Assembly: GCA_030145275.1 (NCBI GenBank) | Contig: JAQYVV010000002.1 | Coordinates: 62,001-126,000 of the forward strand | Reading direction: 5' to 3' | DNA from: Desulfurivibrionaceae bacterium | GTDB lineage: Bacteria; Desulfobacterota; Desulfobulbia; Desulfobulbales; VMSU01 | Length of the DNA: 64,000 nucleotides | Part shown: positions 28,824 to 36,589 of the stretch, one piece after another | How the letters are laid out: each line of letters opens with the position of its first letter | How positions within the stretch are numbered: the stretch's first letter is position 1 | Program-made: the position numbers and the translations under genes | The notes under the pieces: generated by a model | Told to the model about the DNA's origin: nothing | The model's input: the letters and a program-made list of their open reading frames with translations, nothing else | The model's database searches: none

Positions 28824-30638
28824 TTATGCCTCCTCTGTTCCTGCTTTGACAATGGCATCAAATTTACAGAGTTGAGCACACTCTCCGCAGCCGTTGCACA
28901 TTTCGTTGATCATTGAATGTCCTTTTTGTTTCTCTTTATATCCCAGGTCTTTGCCTTCTTCTGGCGAAACCGGAGTCCAGTTTACAGCAGGGCAACCAAT
29001 GCGAAGGCAGGATTTGCAGCCGGTACAGTTTTTGGTGTCAACGAAATAGGGTATTTTTTTACGCTTTTTCTCAGAGGGGATCAGCACACATGGAGACCGC
29101 GTAATAACAACCGATGGTCCTTGGAAAGCCAGAGCCTCTTCAAGTGCTTTTTTGGTCTCGTCCAGATTATGCGGGTCGACCGTGGTGATATGTTCAACCC
29201 CGATTGCCTGGCAGAGCTTTTCAATATCAATCACATGGGCTGGCTGATTTTGCAGAGTTGCACCGGAGGCCGGATTTTCCTGATGTCCGGTCATGGCGGT
29301 AATTCTATTGTCGAGTATAACGACGGTGGAGTTGCCTTTATTATAGACGACATTGGTGAGCCCGGTCAGGCCAGAGTGAAAAAAGGTTGAGTCACCGATG
29401 ACTGCGACGGTCTTGCCGCGACCATCTTCTCCAAGGGCCTTGTCCATGCCGTGGGCAATGCCGATGCTTGCTCCCATGCAGACACAGGTGTCCATTGCGG
29501 AAAGGGGAGGCAGGAAACCCAGAGTGTAGCAGCCGATATCTCCAGATACGAAAACCTTGAGGCGGGCTAGATTAAAAAACAGGCCCCGGTGCGGACATCC
29601 GGCGCACATGTTGGGTGGTCGAGGGGGAAGAGATTCAGGGGCGAATTGCTCCGCTGTTTCTTTCCCGAAGGCTTTCTTTAATATGTGTGAGTTTAATTCG
29701 CCAATAGCTGGAACAATCTCTTTTCCTTTACAGGTGATGCCTAACGCCTTGACGTGCAATTCAATAAAAGGGTCAAGCTCTTCGACAATATAAAGTTCCT
29801 CCACCTGGGCCGCAAAGTCCTTGATCATCTCTGCCGGAAACGGATAGACCATGCCAAGTTTGAGTACAGATGCCTCAGGGAAGGCCTCTTTTACATGGAG
29901 ATACGGAATGCCGCTGGTGATGATGCCTATTTTTTTGTCGCCCCATTCAATTCTGTTCTGCTCAAATTTTTCAGCGAAGTCCTGTAGCTTTTCGGTTCTT
30001 TCCGCAATCGCCACTCTTCTAGCTCTGGCATTGCCAGGAAGCATGACAAACTTGGCCGGCATTTTGACAAGTCCCGGCTCAACGCTTGAGGTTGTGTGGG
30101 CGCCCGTATCGACCAGTCCTTTTACATGGGCAATTCTGGTGGTGGTCCGAACCAGAACAGGGGTATCAAACTGCTCACTTATTTCAAAGGCAGTTTTTAC
30201 AAATTCTTTTGCTTCAGCCGGATCAGAAGGCTCGAGCATGGGCAATTTTGCAGCAAAGGCGTAATTGCGGTTATCCTGTTCATTTTGGGAGGAGTGCATC
30301 TCAGGATCATCGGCATTTATTATAACAAGTCCTGCCCGTACGCCGGTGTAGGAGGCAGTGAAAAGGGGGTCGGCAGCCACATTTAGCCCCACGTGTTTCA
30401 TGGTCACCAGAGCCCGAACCCCGGCAAAGGCGGAACCTATACCTACCTCTAGTCCCACTTTTTCGTTTGGAGCCCATTCTGTGTAAACTCCTTCATATTT
30501 GGAAAAATTTTCCAGGATCTCCGTGGACGGTGTGCCTGGGTAACCTGAAGCCATTTTTACACCGGCTTCAAAAGCGCCAAGGGCAATCGCCTCATTCCCG
30601 GAAAGCCATAGCCGCTCAGTTGAATTGTTTTGGCTCAT
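28824..30638 (-). CDS. iorA: Indolepyruvate:ferredoxin oxidoreductase, alpha subunit
   Basis: 604 residues. The N-terminal pyrimidine-binding domain has GNEAIALGAFEAGVKMASGYPGTPSTEI. The thiamine-diphosphate site is in the middle (FVSGDIGCYTLG, then GDSTFFHSGLTG). The C-terminus carries two [4Fe-4S] clusters: CTGCKSCLRIGCP and CNGCGECAQLC. AAAGGAG precedes the ATG. First gene of the minus-strand block ior-paaK; it is divergent from thiF. The enzyme links amino acid oxidation to ferredoxin reduction in anaerobes. Confidence 0.96.
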   Translation of the reverse strand: MSQNNSTERLWLSGNEAIALGAFEAGVKMASGYPGTPSTEILENFSKYEGVYTEWAPNEKVGLEVGIGSAFAGVRALVTMKHVGLNVAADPLFTASYTGVRAGLVIINADDPEMHSSQNEQDNRNYAFAAKLPMLEPSDPAEAKEFVKTAFEISEQFDTPVLVRTTTRIAHVKGLVDTGAHTTSSVEPGLVKMPAKFVMLPGNARARRVAIAERTEKLQDFAEKFEQNRIEWGDKKIGIITSGIPYLHVKEAFPEASVLKLGMVYPFPAEMIKDFAAQVEELYIVEELDPFIELHVKALGITCKGKEIVPAIGELNSHILKKAFGKETAEQFAPESLPPRPPNMCAGCPHRGLFFNLARLKVFVSGDIGCYTLGFLPPLSAMDTCVCMGASIGIAHGMDKALGEDGRGKTVAVIGDSTFFHSGLTGLTNVVYNKGNSTVVILDNRITAMTGHQENPASGATLQNQPAHVIDIEKLCQAIGVEHITTVDPHNLDETKKALEEALAFQGPSVVITRSPCVLIPSEKKRKKIPYFVDTKNCTGCKSCLRIGCPAVNWTPVSPEEGKDLGYKEKQKGHSMINEMCNGCGECAQLCKFDAIVKAGTEEA

Positions 30639-30957
30639 CTTATACTCCTTTTTGTGTCAAAAGATATGTGCATGCACTATGTAAGAATGGTGTAATCATG
30701 GAATGCAATTTGCCATGCTTGGGTGAGTATTTATACATAGACGCAACGAAATGGAGTTTTTACCACGGATTTTTTCTAAAGTCAAAAGGCAAACGGGGTG
30801 TTTGTGATGCAGCAGAAATTGGGCCTGCTTGAAGGGAACCCCGCTGGAGTCTTTCATGTCCAGATTTTCAAAAAAACCTACCATCCTGAGACAAGGTAAG
30901 GTATATTCCAGGGTTCATTATTTGAGGCTTATCGTTGTGGCCAATCTCATCCTAGAT
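30639..30957. other. Intergenic region upstream of iorA, no gene recognised
   Basis: About 320 bases between iorA and the repeat element. A 62-codon reading frame on the minus strand (30696-30884) matches nothing I recognise and is probably chance. GGGG and CCCC around 30794-30832 could pair, but no known riboswitch pattern is complete. It presumably contains the iorA promoter. Confidence 0.4.
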
Positions 30958-31108
30958 CTGATCCGGATAAACCGGAAATAAGTGCCTTAACAGCAGTCTG
31001 CAACATATTGAGAGCATTATGCTTTTTGAAATCCTCGAAGTCTTTGCTTATCCGGAGTCTTCGCTTACCTGCTTTTTTGAGACAGGGTTTCAGTTATAAG
31101 GCACTAAT
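30958..31108 (-). repeat. TTAGTGCC element, copy 3, with two 17-nt units, abutting thiF
   Basis: Same sequence and orientation as copy 2. It starts with CCGGATAAACCGG and ends TTATAAGGCACTAAT, directly followed by the thiF ATG at 31109, so AAGG in the element is the visible ribosome-binding sequence. Two 17-nt units are at 31036-31052 and 31053-31069. Confidence 0.85.
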
Positions 31109-31900
31109 ATGATTCGAGTAAATGAAAAACCTGTTGTCTTTCGCAAAGGGACAAAGCTGAAAGATCTGGTTGCTGCCATCAAGCCTGGCGCAGATGTTTT
31201 TATCTTAAACGGATATCCTGTTTCCCAGGAAACCTTGGTGCTGGATAATGATGAGTGCTGGTTGCTAAAACGGGGTGATGTTCCCGACGCATCTGAGATG
31301 GAACATCTTTTGTACTCACGCCATACTCCCGGGGTGCAGGAAAAAATTAAGGGTAGCACGGTTGGTATAATGGGTTTGGGCGGACTTGGTTCCGTTGTTG
31401 CTGTTGCCTTAGCCCGGGTGGGGGTCGGCACCCTTCTTCTGGCCGATTATGACGTTGTGGAACCCAGTAATTTGAATCGGCAGCAATATTTCATTGCCCA
31501 GGTTGGCTTGAAGAAAACCCAAGCCATGCAGGCGAATCTGGCCCAGGTCAACCCTTATGTCCGGGTTGAAACTTTTGATGGTGAATTGAGCGAGGAAAAT
31601 ATCCCACTTGTTTTTGGGGATGTTGATGTTCTTGTTGAGTGTTTTGATCAGGCCGAAATGAAGGCAAAAGCACTGCGAACTGCATTGCTCCATCTTCCAG
31701 GGAAAGGATATGTGGGCGCCTCGGGTATGGCCGGGTTCGGTGAAAATAATCTGATTACCACAAAGAAAATATTTCCCAATGTGTTTGTGGTAGGTGACCA
31801 TAAGGCCGAGGCGAAACCCGGCCAGGGGCTAATGGCCCCACGAGTTGGCATTGCGGCTAACCATCAGGCAAACCAGGTACTCAGGATTCTGTTGGAGTAA
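31109..31900 (+). CDS. thiF: ThiS adenylyltransferase ThiF with N-terminal ThiS-like domain
   Basis: 263 residues. Residues 1-57 resemble ThiS (MIRVNEKPVVFRKGTKLKDL) but end without the Gly-Gly tail. The E1-like domain follows: GLGGLGSVVAVALARVGVG (nucleotide site), DYDVVEPSNLNRQ, and the later VECFDQAEMK. The usual CxxC zinc pairs of MoeB/ThiF are not visible. It should adenylate the ThiS C-terminus for sulfur transfer in thiazole synthesis. Both ends are set by repeats: the ribosome-binding site by the upstream element, and the TAA stop (31898-31900) by the GTAACTATTCAGG element downstream. Confidence 0.85.
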   Translation: MIRVNEKPVVFRKGTKLKDLVAAIKPGADVFILNGYPVSQETLVLDNDECWLLKRGDVPDASEMEHLLYSRHTPGVQEKIKGSTVGIMGLGGLGSVVAVALARVGVGTLLLADYDVVEPSNLNRQQYFIAQVGLKKTQAMQANLAQVNPYVRVETFDGELSEENIPLVFGDVDVLVECFDQAEMKAKALRTALLHLPGKGYVGASGMAGFGENNLITTKKIFPNVFVVGDHKAEAKPGQGLMAPRVGIAANHQANQVLRILLE

Positions 31901-32050
31901 CTATTCAGGTAGGGCTCAAAAAACGAGCATAACCACCGAATTGTAACTGTTTAGGAGTGCTCCATATTTGTTCATTTGGGACTTCGAAGTATACTAGTGC
32001 TATTCGAGAAGGCCGAAATGGGCGAAGATGGGGTGCTCCTGAATAGTTAC
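31897..32050 (+). repeat. Composite intergenic element between thiF and thiS
   Basis: The first block (31897-31956) matches 5342-5400. The second block runs from TTGTAACTGTTTAGGAG to CTCCTGAATAGTTAC at 32050 and matches the element at 33037-33161 in inverted orientation. It has no 17-nt unit: at the homologous place GAGAAGGCC joins GAAATGG directly (about 32007-32020). It gives thiF its stop codon. Confidence 0.85.
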
Positions 32051-32063
32051 CTGTTGGAAAAAA

Positions 32064-32264
32064 ATGGAAATCATAGTTAACGGCGAAAATAAAAATATAG
32101 ATAGTGGTACCTCTGTTGAGGGGTACCTCAAAACATTGGACATAAATCTTGAGACGGTTGTGCTTGAGTGCGACGGGGGCATCCTTAAAAGGGATGAATA
32201 TCCTGTTCGTATCCTGAAGGAAGGGAGTGTTCTTGAAGTAATACGTTTCATCGGGGGCGGTTGA
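32064..32264 (+). CDS. thiS: Sulfur carrier protein ThiS
   Basis: 66 residues, the normal length, a beta-grasp protein beginning [20 protein letters not shown] and ending VIRFIGGG. The C-terminal glycines are the site of adenylation by ThiF and thiocarboxylation. The TGA stop is one base before the thiG start, so the two are translated together. Confidence 0.95.
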   Translation: MEIIVNGENKNIDSGTSVEGYLKTLDINLETVVLECDGGILKRDEYPVRILKEGSVLEVIRFIGGG

Positions 32265-32265
32265 T

Positions 32266-33033
32266 ATGCTGGAAATTGCAGGAAGAAAGTTTCGTTCCCG
32301 TCTGTTTACTGGGACAGGAAAGTTTTCATCATCTGAAGTTATGCGACAGGCCCTTGAGGCCTCAAATAGCGAGATGGTAACAGTGGCATTGCGCCGGGTT
32401 GATCTAAATGATCCGGGTGATGATATTATGCAGGTGCTGGACAGGGAGAAATTTTTCTTTTTGCCCAATACCTCTGGAGCCAGGGATGCACAAGAGGCAA
32501 TTCGCCTGGCAAAACTTGCTAAAGCCTCCGGTGGTGGTAATTGGTTGAAACTTGAAGTCACTCCAGATCCGAGGACGCTGCTGCCAGACCCGATTGAAAC
32601 CCTAAAGGCAACCGAGGAACTGGTTCGGGACGGCTTTGTGGTTCTGCCATATATGAACGCCGATCCTATTTTGGCATTGCGCCTTCAGGATGTGGGGGCT
32701 GCGGCTGTTATGCCTCTGGGGGCGCCAATTGGTACTAATAAAGGGCTGTTGACCCGTGATCAGGTAGAAATTATTATTTCCCAGGCCAAGGTGCCGGTTG
32801 TGGTTGATGCGGGCCTTGGTGCTCCATCACATGCTGCACTTGCAATGGAGATGGGGGCGGATGCGGTCCTGGTGAATACTGCCATTGCTGTGGCCGGTGA
32901 TCCGGTCGCAATGGCAATTGCCTTTGCAAAGGCCGTTGAGGCAGGGCGAGAGGCATATAAAGCTGGTCTTGGCACACAGGGTAGCGAGGCCTCCGCATCA
33001 TCGCCAGAAACGGGCCTTGGCTTTTTAAGATAG
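32266..33033 (+). CDS. thiG: Thiazole synthase ThiG
   Basis: 255 residues, a TIM barrel. Motifs: [11 protein letters not shown], the Schiff-base region [17 protein letters not shown] (Lys), [18 protein letters not shown] (phosphate site), and [32 protein letters not shown]. It condenses 1-deoxyxylulose phosphate, ThiS thiocarboxylate and dehydroglycine into the thiazole. It is followed by thiH, with a repeat element between them. Confidence 0.97.
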   Translation: MLEIAGRKFRSRLFTGTGKFSSSEVMRQALEASNSEMVTVALRRVDLNDPGDDIMQVLDREKFFFLPNTSGARDAQEAIRLAKLAKASGGGNWLKLEVTPDPRTLLPDPIETLKATEELVRDGFVVLPYMNADPILALRLQDVGAAAVMPLGAPIGTNKGLLTRDQVEIIISQAKVPVVVDAGLGAPSHAALAMEMGADAVLVNTAIAVAGDPVAMAIAFAKAVEAGREAYKAGLGTQGSEASASSPETGLGFLR

Positions 33034-33036
33034 ATC

Positions 33037-33161
33037 ATAACTAATCAGGAACACCCCATCTTTGCCCATTTCGGAGTCTACGCTTACCTGGTCTTCTCGA
33101 ATAACACTAGTATGCTTCGAAGTCCCAAATGAACAAATATGCGGCCTTCCTGAATAGTTAT
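33037..33161 (-). repeat. Intergenic element between thiG and thiH with one 17-nt unit
   Basis: An inverted homologue of the second block of the thiF-thiS element: read on the minus strand, both share CATATTTGTTCATTTGGGAC and an ACTAGTG core. Between GAGAAGACC and GAAATGGGC this copy has exactly 17 additional bases, one 17-nt unit (33072-33088), that the other copy lacks. It ends ATAGTTAT, overlapping the first possible thiH ATG (33160). Confidence 0.88.
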
Positions 33162-33198
33162 GATAGATATAAAATTTGCAGAGAAAGATACAAAGATC

Positions 33199-34317
33199 AT
33201 GAGTCAAGAACCACTAATTATCCCCTCCTTTCAAGAGTTACAAAACATCATGGACTCTTGTTGTTCGGAGGATGTTGAGGCGGCGCTTCATGCAGATCAT
33301 GTTGGTATAAAAGGACTGGCTGCACTCCTTTCACCTCTGGCCCATGATTATTTGGGTCAAATGGCAACCCGCTCACAGGAGATAACCTTGCGGCGTTTTG
33401 GACGCACGGTTCAGCTTTATGCCCCTGTTTATCTTTCAAATTTCTGCACAAATCGCTGTGCTTATTGTGGGTTTTCAGCGGAAAATAAAATTGACAGAAG
33501 GATCTTGACTCTCGAGGAAGTAGAACAAGAGGTCGATATCCTTTATAAGCGTGGTTTTAATCACATCCTGTTGGTTTCAGGAGAGGCGCCGAAAAAGCTT
33601 GGGGTTGACTATCTTGAAAAGGTGGCCCTGTTAATGCGGGGGAAATTTGCCGCCGTTTCCATTGAGGTGCAACCGCTTAGTACCGAGGATTATAGTCGCT
33701 TGTTTCGTGCCGGCATAACAGCCGTTGCCGTTTATCAGGAGACCTATGAACGTGGCATTTATGATCAGGTCCATTTGGCCGGGCAGAAATGTGATTATGA
33801 CTTCAGGCTGGAAACGCCTGCAAGATGCGCAGAAGCAGGTATGCGTGAAGTTGGGATTGGCGCGCTGCTGGGTCTGGCTGATTGGCGCCTTGAAGGGCTG
33901 GCTCTCGGGATTCATCTTGCCTGGCTCAGAAAACAGTATTGGCGCACTGCTTTAACGGTTTCTTTCCCGCGGCTTCGTCCTGCCGCAGGTGGGTTTGCCC
34001 CATTGCTTAATGTCAGTGAGCGAGATCTTACCCAGATGGTTTTTGCTTTGCGAATTTTTGATCAGGATGTTGGTCTGCTCATGTCCACCAGGGAAGAGGC
34101 CAGATATCGTGATGGCATGTTGGGCCTGGGGCCGACAAGATTATCGGCTGGTTCCTGCACAGCTCCTGGAGGGTACGCAAATGCAGATTCAGGCGGTGAA
34201 CAATTTTCGGTGGGAGATGAGCGGAGCTTAGTTGAGGTTTGTGCGGCTATTAGAAAAATTGGTCTTGATCCGGTTAGGAAAGATTGGGATTGCGAGTTTC
34301 AGGTAGGGAAAAGTTGA
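33199..34317 (+). CDS. thiH: 2-iminoacetate synthase ThiH (radical SAM)
   Basis: 372 residues from the ATG at 33199 (MSQEPLIIPSFQEL), preceded by AGAGAAAG; an in-frame ATG at 33160 inside the repeat would add 13 residues. The radical SAM cluster motif is CTNRCAYC (CxxxCxxC), in NFCTNRCAYCGFSAENK, with the downstream LLVSGEAPK and STREEARYRDG of ThiH. It cleaves tyrosine to give dehydroglycine for ThiG, the anaerobic route; the aerobic ThiO is absent here. It closes the thi group. Confidence 0.95.
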   Translation: MSQEPLIIPSFQELQNIMDSCCSEDVEAALHADHVGIKGLAALLSPLAHDYLGQMATRSQEITLRRFGRTVQLYAPVYLSNFCTNRCAYCGFSAENKIDRRILTLEEVEQEVDILYKRGFNHILLVSGEAPKKLGVDYLEKVALLMRGKFAAVSIEVQPLSTEDYSRLFRAGITAVAVYQETYERGIYDQVHLAGQKCDYDFRLETPARCAEAGMREVGIGALLGLADWRLEGLALGIHLAWLRKQYWRTALTVSFPRLRPAAGGFAPLLNVSERDLTQMVFALRIFDQDVGLLMSTREEARYRDGMLGLGPTRLSAGSCTAPGGYANADSGGEQFSVGDERSLVEVCAAIRKIGLDPVRKDWDCEFQVGKS

Positions 34318-34373
34318 AAGTTGCAAGCTGAAAGATTGCAGATATAGAGGGTGTTTTTCTTGCAACTTTCAAC
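34313..34373 (+). terminator. 15-bp perfect inverted repeat after thiH
   Basis: GTTGAAAGTTGCAAG (34313-34327) pairs perfectly with CTTGCAACTTTCAAC (34359-34373), loop 31 bases. It overlaps the thiH stop codon. It has no T-tract, so mRNA end protection or a repeat remnant is as likely as termination. Confidence 0.5.
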
Positions 34374-34442
34374 TACATTTTTTTCTGACATAATTTACGA
34401 CAATTTTGAATTTAGATAATATTTAAACACGGAGGATTAACA

Positions 34443-35732
34443 ATGGCTGATTTAAAAAAAATGTATACCACTATTCTTGGGGACTCATTCCCCATGGAAA
34501 TGAAGATAAGTTTTGGGGATCAGACCCTGGTTTACAAGAAAAAAACCTGGAAAATCTTCATGGATGACGGATCGGTTGATGAACGTGGTGTCCGTTATGG
34601 TGAGAACCCGGATCAGGAAGCAGCTCTGTACGAACTGGTTAATGGTAATCTGGCCCTTGGTGACTGTCAGTATATAACTCCAGGAAACGGCTTGGTGAGC
34701 AGCATAAACGTAGAAGATATGCTGCAGGTTGGTAAGCATCCCGGAAAAATTAATCTCACCGACATTGATAATGGTTTGAATATTATCAAATATATGATGG
34801 ACAAGCCGGCCGCTACCATTCTCAAGCACAACAATCCCTGCGGCGCTGCTATTGGAAGTTCTATCAGCGATGCCTACAATAAGGCCAATAGAACCGACAG
34901 GATTGCTGCTTTTGGTGGCTGCGTTATTTTGAATAGGGCCTGTGATAAAGCGACGGCTGAGGCCATCAGTGATAATTATCTGGAGGTTGTTGTGGCACCG
35001 GAATTTGAAGATGGAAGTCTTGATATCCTGAAAGGCCGCAAAAACCTGCGTGTTATAAAAATTGCCAGGATAGACCGTTTGGCTGAATTTGAAAAATTTC
35101 GTTTTGCCGACTTCAAGAGCTTGATTGATGGAGGTTTAATGGTGCAGCAGTCTGCGGTCAATTCCATTCGGACAGTTGCGGACCTGAAACCTGCGGCCAG
35201 TACTTCCAAAGGTATAGACTACAAAGTTGAGCGCGAGCCTACCCAGCGTGAAATAGACGATATGCTGTTTGGTTGGGCTGTCGAGCATGGCGTTACCTCG
35301 AACTCAGTTATTTTTGTAAAAGATGGTTGTACTGTCGGTGTCGGAACTGGAGAGCAAGACAGGGTCGGGGTCGCAGAAATTGCAGTTCATAAGGCATATG
35401 TCAAATACGCTGATATTATCTGTTACGATCAATTTGGCATTCCTTATGCCGATTTAAATCTTGAAATTGAAGCAGGGAAGCGGGATAAGGCCGATCGTGA
35501 AGCCATAGATGCAAAAACTAAAGAAGATAAAGCAGGCTTGCCTGGCTCTGTTATGATATCGGATGCTTTTTTCCCATTTAGAGACGGAGCTGACGTTGGT
35601 ATCAGGCAGGGGGCCTCAGCTATTCTACAGGCCGGTGGTTCCATGCGTGATTGTGATACGATTGTGGCTTGTAATGAGGCGAATCCTAAGGTGGCCATGA
35701 AGTTCACCGGTCAAAGGTCTTTTAAACATTAG
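34443..35732 (+). CDS. Stand-alone AICAR transformylase (PurH C-terminal domain only)
   Basis: 429 residues with GGAGG seven bases before the ATG. It holds the AICARFT domain: VRYGENPDQEAALYEL, the catalytic ILKHNNPCG (Lys-His), AAFGGCVILNR, and the C-terminal DAFFPFRDGADVGIRQGASAILQ. The MGS-like IMP cyclohydrolase domain of ordinary PurH (about the first 200 residues) is absent, so a separate enzyme must close the IMP ring. Single-domain forms occur in anaerobic Desulfobacterota. With purM 860 bases on, this is a purine group. The TAG stop is part of a TTAGTGCC element. Confidence 0.92.
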   Translation: MADLKKMYTTILGDSFPMEMKISFGDQTLVYKKKTWKIFMDDGSVDERGVRYGENPDQEAALYELVNGNLALGDCQYITPGNGLVSSINVEDMLQVGKHPGKINLTDIDNGLNIIKYMMDKPAATILKHNNPCGAAIGSSISDAYNKANRTDRIAAFGGCVILNRACDKATAEAISDNYLEVVVAPEFEDGSLDILKGRKNLRVIKIARIDRLAEFEKFRFADFKSLIDGGLMVQQSAVNSIRTVADLKPAASTSKGIDYKVEREPTQREIDDMLFGWAVEHGVTSNSVIFVKDGCTVGVGTGEQDRVGVAEIAVHKAYVKYADIICYDQFGIPYADLNLEIEAGKRDKADREAIDAKTKEDKAGLPGSVMISDAFFPFRDGADVGIRQGASAILQAGGSMRDCDTIVACNEANPKVAMKFTGQRSFKH

Positions 35733-35878
35733 TGCCTTATAACTGAAATCCTGTCACAAAAAACAGATAAGCGTAGACTTCGGATAAGTGAAGGCTTCGA
35801 GAATTCCAAAAATGAACAATGCAGCCAATATGTTGCAGATCACTGTTAAGGCACTTATTTCCGGTTTATCCGGATTAG
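35729..35878 (+). repeat. TTAGTGCC element, copy 4, with two 17-nt units
   Basis: It begins TTAGTGCCTTATAAC, giving the stop of the AICAR transformylase gene (TAG at 35730-35732), and ends TATCCGGATTAG at 35878. Two tandem 17-nt units are at 35766-35782 and 35783-35799. It is nearly the same length as copies 2 and 3 (150 bases). Confidence 0.85.
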
Positions 35879-35917
35879 AATCTGCCTTACGGCCTTAATT
35901 ATGCTCTTGGTTTTAAA

Positions 35918-36427
35918 GTGAAAGAGAAGAGAAAAGAGGCCAGTCTTGTCTCGGTCCTGGATAAGTTGTTTTGTGATCGGGATTGGCAATACCGGCTTGG
36001 CATAAACAGGGTATTTCTTTTCTGGAAAGAGGTGGTTGGAAATGAAATAAGCAATATTGCCAGCCCTGAAATTGTCAAAGGTGATGTTCTCTGGCTGAGT
36101 GTGCCTGACTCCATGTGGATGCAGCAGTTGCACCTACAGAAAGTGGATCTATTGGCAAAGATAAACCAGCGCCTTGCTGAAGAGTCTAAAAATCTTGCCG
36201 GTTCCAGCAAAATTCCTGCTCTGGCAGATATTCGCTTTCGAATTGGCAGGACGGAACGAGTTGAATCTGAAAGGTCCACTGATCTAAAGGATAGTGATAC
36301 ATTTGTGGACCCGCAGAGGGAGTCAGATTTTGATATGCTGACCCGGTCAATAAAAGACAAGGAATTGCGAGAAAGGATAAAGCGTTTGTGGTGTGGGCAG
36401 GAGAAAAGATGTGTTGACAGCAAGTAG
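35918..36427 (+). CDS. DUF721/DciA-like protein
   Basis: 169 residues, GTG start with no strong ribosome-binding site. Residues about 10-100 match the DUF721 fold (LDKLFCDRDWQYRLGINRVFLFWKEVVG, then GDVLWLSVPDSMWMQQLHLQK). DUF721 proteins include DciA, the loader of the DnaB replicative helicase in most bacteria without DnaC. The C-terminal 60 residues are charged and probably flexible. It sits between two purine genes with no replication gene beside it, so DciA function is inferred from the family only. Confidence 0.75.
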   Translation: MKEKRKEASLVSVLDKLFCDRDWQYRLGINRVFLFWKEVVGNEISNIASPEIVKGDVLWLSVPDSMWMQQLHLQKVDLLAKINQRLAEESKNLAGSSKIPALADIRFRIGRTERVESERSTDLKDSDTFVDPQRESDFDMLTRSIKDKELRERIKRLWCGQEKRCVDSK

Positions 36428-36589
36428 GGATAGTATTAAAAATCGCCCTTCCTAGTGAACCGCCATGGAAAAAAATCGTTTTTTTGTATCTATTACGATA
36501 TTTTTTTTGATATAAATAGATGGACCGTATTCGAATTGTCGGTCGGGCCATCATAAATAATCTTTAATGGCACACCTTATTGGATTGTT

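Noticed and set aside
30790-30980. Possible TPP riboswitch before thiF (GGGGTG, CTGAGA and CTGATCCGGATAA appear in order)
   Set aside because: Spacing is much too long, and the CCGGATAA part is the normal end of the TTAGTGCC element, also present before genes unrelated to thiamine. The CCAGCG-type part of the thi-box is missing.
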